Source: Methanolobus sp. UBA474 (GTDB lineage Archaea; Halobacteriota; Methanosarcinia; Methanosarcinales; Methanosarcinaceae). From it: a stretch of 7,556 bases of DNA. Position numbers and translations under genes: made by a program. Below, piece after piece: positions 4,800-7,556 of this stretch. The stretch's first letter is position 1, and each line of letters starts with the position of its first letter. Below the pieces are notes generated by a model that saw only the letters and a program-made list of their open reading frames with translations, ran no database searches and was not told the DNA's origin. The stretch covers positions 1-7,556 of the forward strand of contig DANZ01000073.1 in NCBI GenBank assembly GCA_002501695.1. Reading direction: 5' to 3'.

Positions 4800-6179
4800 T
4801 CACACCAATGCAAAATCCGTCCTTGAATCCCTCTCCTGCCTGATAGCCGAATAAAGGGATTCTTTGCTCAGAGAACCCGGATGGTAGTAGCTCCCATTGC
4901 TCTGCAGAGCCATCTCCTCCACCAGTTTTGAGCCTGCCGGACTGATGTCAATAACAAGCATATTGACGTGATAAGCAGCTATTTGCCTGCATACCTGCAG
5001 TATCTCCCTCCTTATATTGCCTCCCAGATGCAGGGCACAGTTGGCAGTCCCATCCGTAACGAGGACCATTATCGGGACAGCGGACGGCTCTTTTCTCACT
5101 TCACGCAGCATCGTGTCCAGCCCTGTGAGCATGCCTGCAGCCATCGGAGTGGTACCGCCAAAGGGGACTTTCTCAAGGTAGCGTTTAGCAGCCTCAACTG
5201 AGGAAGTGAAAGGCAGCACAAGCTGCGAGGACCTGCCGCTGTACGTTACAAGCGAAACCCTGTCACGCCTCTGGTAAGCATCCTTGAGCAGCGCCAGGAC
5301 AACACCCTTGGTGATCATTATCTTGTCCTGCTCATCCATCGAACCGGAAGTATCAAAGACGACAGTGATAAGGCTGGAAATGCGCCTCCTTCGGACCTTC
5401 TCCCTGATATCGCCTTTCATTATCTCAAGCCTGCCATCCTTTGCGTGCAACGCTGCTGCGCGCACGGTGGGAGCTATTGCAATATCATTTATCTTTTCCC
5501 CGGGCATCCTGTACCGGACATAGCGTCCGCGCTTGCCCTTGGCCAGCACTTCTGCGCGCCTGCCGGACTTCAGCCTGCCGGCGGCCAGCCTCTTTTTCGG
5601 GGAGCTGCGGGCAAAATCGTTCATGATCTTTCCGACGGTCTTATCTTCCTGCAGTTCCCGGCTCACTCTGCCGGATACCGGGACAGAGGCCTCTTCCTCC
5701 CGGAACTCTAAATATCCCGTGCCTTCTGCAGCTTTGCTGTCTGCGGGAACGTATTCTTTCGGGGTCAATTCGACAAGTAGCCCGGACACACCATCAGGAG
5801 CAAAACCGGATGCCTCTGCAGCGAATACATCCTTTTCAGCCAGGAATACTGCAGGAGTTTCTTCGTCCTGCACCAGAGGCAACTCCATAGATGCATCTCC
5901 CCTGTTTTCTAGCATTGGCCCAAAGAATTGCAAGGGCTCCATTTCCAGATGGTCGGAATCAGCCACTATATAGACAGTGCTTATCTCATCAGGTCTTATC
6001 TGATCCAGATTGGAGTACAGGACCCTGTACAGGGTATCAGTGTCCTTTTCAGAGATATCCGCCACCATTTCCCGGGGTATGCGTAATCCAAGCACAGGTG
6101 CGCCCAGATACATCACTTTTACGCCGTATCCGCGTGAGAGGTTCCTGCGGAGTCGCTGGACGTGATCGCCGGAGTTCAT
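4800..6179 (-). CDS. ChlD/BchD-like chelatase subunit with von Willebrand factor A domain
   Basis: From the ATG at 6179 the protein has 459 residues. The C-terminal half is a VWA domain (from about residue 269) with a complete metal-ion-dependent adhesion site: DTSGS at 276-280, Thr343 in GGTTP and Asp376 in TDGT. The linker ahead of it, DIAIAPTVRAAALHAKDGRL and an Arg-rich KVRRRR, is typical of ChlD. Residues 1-100 have no domain I recognise; 100-190 are acidic and low in order, and 190-225 are strongly basic. The degenerate AAA+ domain of bacterial BchD is absent. Such subunits bridge the AAA+ motor to the large chelatase; here the target metal is unknown, with cobalt for cobalamin a fair guess. 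An in-frame GTG at 6185 would add two residues, but the ribosome binding site favours the ATG. Confidence 0.85.
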   Translation of the reverse strand: MNSGDHVQRLRRNLSRGYGVKVMYLGAPVLGLRIPREMVADISEKDTDTLYRVLYSNLDQIRPDEISTVYIVADSDHLEMEPLQFFGPMLENRGDASMELPLVQDEETPAVFLAEKDVFAAEASGFAPDGVSGLLVELTPKEYVPADSKAAEGTGYLEFREEEASVPVSGRVSRELQEDKTVGKIMNDFARSSPKKRLAAGRLKSGRRAEVLAKGKRGRYVRYRMPGEKINDIAIAPTVRAAALHAKDGRLEIMKGDIREKVRRRRISSLITVVFDTSGSMDEQDKIMITKGVVLALLKDAYQRRDRVSLVTYSGRSSQLVLPFTSSVEAAKRYLEKVPFGGTTPMAAGMLTGLDTMLREVRKEPSAVPIMVLVTDGTANCALHLGGNIRREILQVCRQIAAYHVNMLVIDISPAGSKLVEEMALQSNGSYYHPGSLSKESLYSAIRQERDSRTDFALV

Positions 6180-6184
6180 GTGCA

Positions 6185-6190
6185 CACCCC
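6185..6190 (-). promoter_or_regulatory. Ribosome binding site deciding the chlD-like start
   Basis: GGGGTG on the minus strand ends five bases before the ATG at 6179. It overlaps the alternative GTG at 6185 itself, so it cannot serve that codon. This makes 6179 the better start. Confidence 0.55.
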
Positions 6191-6192
6191 GT

Positions 6193-7314
6193 TCAGATAT
6201 TACCTTCCACTACTGCACGCAACTGGTCTGCGCTGAACTCTTCCTCTTCGAAGGGTTTCTTACGCATCCTGTGCGGCAGGACCATTTCAGCAGCCTCGAT
6301 TATGTCATCATTTGTGATGCGCTCCCTGCCCTCATAAGCTGCATTGGTGCGTGCCGCACGCTCGATCATGATATCAGCACGGTGGCCGTCAACGTTGAAA
6401 ACGATACATATCTCAGCAATGGTGCGCAGATTATCCCTTGTGCTCGTCACCCTTGGCAGCAGTTGCATGGCCCTGATTATCTTTGAGCGCAATTTTTCCT
6501 GCTCGCCCTCGAACTCGCGCATGAAGTGCTTCGGATCATCATTAAAGCGATTCCTCCTCTCCACGATCTCGATACGCTGCTCCACATCATAGATCCCCGT
6601 GATCTCAACCTGCAGCGCTATCCTGTCAAGCAGCTGGGGCCTGAGCTCTCCTTCCTCCGGGTTCATGCTGCCAACTATTATGAAGTTTGCAGGATGGCTT
6701 ACGCTCACACCCTCGCGCTCAACAGTGTTGACACCCATAGCTGCCGCATCCAGCAGCGCATCTACAACGAAATCGTCAAGCAGGTTTATCTCGTCCACAT
6801 ACAGAATGCCGCGGTTGGCCAGAGCAAGGATGCCCGGGTCAAATGCCTGCACACCCTGCCTGACAGCTTTCTCGATGTCAAGGCTGCCCACGACCCTGTC
6901 CTCGGTGGCACCCACCGGCAGGTCCACGACCTTCATCTGCCGCTTCTGGATACGCAGGGTTCCTTTTGATCTTTTGTCCATGCACTCCCAGCACATTTTC
7001 TCCGCATCTGCGGGATTGCAGTTGAACCGACACCCTTCGACCGTTTCGATCTCCGGGAGTATCTCAGCCAGACCTCTGACGGCGGTTGATTTGGCTGTTC
7101 CTTTCTGTCCCCGTATAAGCACGCCGCCTATTGAGGGATTTATAGTGTTCAGTATAAGGGCCCTGAGCATTTTCTCCTGGCCGACCACGGCAGATATGGG
7201 ATAGAGCATCCTTTCTACCCTTGTGACCGGCCTGGTGATATCCTCCAGAGAACTGGCTGGTTTTTCTATCTCTTTTGGGACTTCTTTTATTGTTCCGCTG
7301 ATGTTCAAGCTCAT
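6193..7314 (-). CDS. ChlI/BchI-type AAA+ ATPase, chelatase motor subunit
   Basis: The 373-residue protein is a class I metal-chelatase AAA+ ATPase. Walker A is GQKGTAKST at residues 69-77, Walker B is LYVDEIN at 171-177, sensor 1 and arginine finger lie in SMNPEEGELRPQLLDR (216-231), and sensor 2 is in GHRADIMIERAAR (310-322). An insert with four cysteines (95, 99, 108 and 111: GCRFNCNP, MCWEC) could bind zinc or an iron-sulfur cluster. I recall such cysteines in other archaeal ChlI proteins. Members form hexamers that drive ChlD and the large chelatase (ChlH or CobN). Methanogens lack chlorophyll, so cobalt insertion is likelier than magnesium, which is inference. Thirteen bases separate it from the chlD-like gene. 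GGAAGG ahead of the ATG supports the start, and no promoter shows in the 37 bases upstream. Confidence 0.92.
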   Translation of the reverse strand: MSLNISGTIKEVPKEIEKPASSLEDITRPVTRVERMLYPISAVVGQEKMLRALILNTINPSIGGVLIRGQKGTAKSTAVRGLAEILPEIETVEGCRFNCNPADAEKMCWECMDKRSKGTLRIQKRQMKVVDLPVGATEDRVVGSLDIEKAVRQGVQAFDPGILALANRGILYVDEINLLDDFVVDALLDAAAMGVNTVEREGVSVSHPANFIIVGSMNPEEGELRPQLLDRIALQVEITGIYDVEQRIEIVERRNRFNDDPKHFMREFEGEQEKLRSKIIRAMQLLPRVTSTRDNLRTIAEICIVFNVDGHRADIMIERAARTNAAYEGRERITNDDIIEAAEMVLPHRMRKKPFEEEEFSADQLRAVVEGNI

Positions 7315-7351
7315 TTTATCGCCTTCCTGGGCAAAGATAAGGGGATCGTGT

Positions 7352-7556
7352 TCACAGGTACCTCAGTACTATTGCGGATATCAGCGCCAGGAAAAGTAAA
7401 ACAGTTCCAAGGGAGAATAGTCCGAAAGTAACGTATCTGTGTACTTTTTGATCTTCTGTTTTAGCAAGCGTGTTCAGTCCGTACAGTGAGAACAACATGG
7501 AGAGCAGGAAGAAGATAGAAGATATGAGCAGGAGGGAACCTGCAACCACTATGTAC
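7352..7556 (-). CDS. Small membrane protein with two predicted helices, start possibly outside the window
   Basis: I do not recognise this protein. A GTG at 7549 would give 65 residues. The frame stays open to the window edge (TAC ATA before the GTG), so the true start may lie further upstream. Residues about 2-24 (VAGSLLLISSIFFLLSMLF) and about 43-64 (FGLFSLGTVLLFLALISAIV) are hydrophobic helices. The loop between them, NTLAKTEDQKVHRY, is polar with net positive charge and would face the cytoplasm by the positive-inside rule, with both ends outside. It ends 37 bases ahead of chlI on the same strand and is likely co-transcribed. A link to metal uptake or the chelatase rests on position alone. 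Confidence 0.65.
   Translation of the reverse strand, partial: YIVVAGSLLLISSIFFLLSMLFSLYGLNTLAKTEDQKVHRYVTFGLFSLGTVLLFLALISAIVLRYL

Noticed and set aside
5284..7204. Plus-strand open frames up to 201 codons over chlD and chlI.
   Set aside because: They are Ser/Arg/Pro-rich shadows of well-supported minus-strand genes.
4800..7314. Magnesium chelatase for chlorophyll or nickel chelatase for F430.
   Set aside because: Methanogens make no chlorophyll, and F430 nickel insertion is done by CfbA, so neither label is justified for this pair.
1..7556. CRISPR arrays, tRNA or rRNA genes, insertion sequences, attachment sites.
   Set aside because: Gene packing is tight on one strand. The only tandem repeat is the coding one in csl4, and I saw no cloverleaf, transposase or spaced palindromic repeats.

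Overview
The window looks like the chromosome of a methanogenic euryarchaeon. Supporting genes are an O-phosphoseryl-tRNA:Cys-tRNA synthase (the tRNA-dependent cysteine route, mostly of methanogens and Archaeoglobus), an archaeal-type Dph2, the archaeal RNA polymerase subunit L and the exosome cap protein Csl4. Ribosome binding sites of the GGTGA type and a TTTTATATA box also fit Archaea. The gene set and protein style suggest Methanosarcinales, but that placement is a judgement from memory, not a database result. Every gene I can support lies on the minus strand, so transcription runs from the right end to the left end. The plus-strand open frames are shadows.

Right part (7556 to 4800): a small two-helix membrane protein cut by the window edge, then a ChlI-type AAA+ chelatase motor and a ChlD-like von Willebrand factor A (VWA) subunit 13 bases behind it. 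The pair looks like the ATP-driven half of a class I metal chelatase. The large catalytic subunit (CobN/ChlH type) is not in the window.

Middle (4779 to 1226): a TATA box almost on top of the start codon opens an informational operon: a purine phosphoribosyltransferase (hpt), dph2 (first step of diphthamide on EF-2), a METTL5-type RNA N6-adenine methyltransferase, csl4 and rpoL. The first three genes are separated by 1 and 3 bases. The rpoL end is followed by a small hairpin and a T-rich stretch. The operon therefore groups purine salvage, translation-factor modification, RNA methylation, RNA decay and transcription.

Left end (1242 to 1): a 164-base intergenic stretch with the terminator-like hairpin and a possible promoter, then pscS (SepCysS), whose C-terminus lies beyond the window.

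The most unusual part is upstream of csl4. The csl4 reading frame stays open for about 396 bases beyond its first ATG and encodes seven in-frame decapeptide repeats rich in Ala, Lys and Pro plus an Arg-rich start. Yet this extension has no ATG, GTG or TTG in frame. Two interleaved inverted repeats sit just ahead of it, at the end of the methyltransferase gene. Non-AUG initiation, frameshifting, an assembly error or a decaying extension are all possible.
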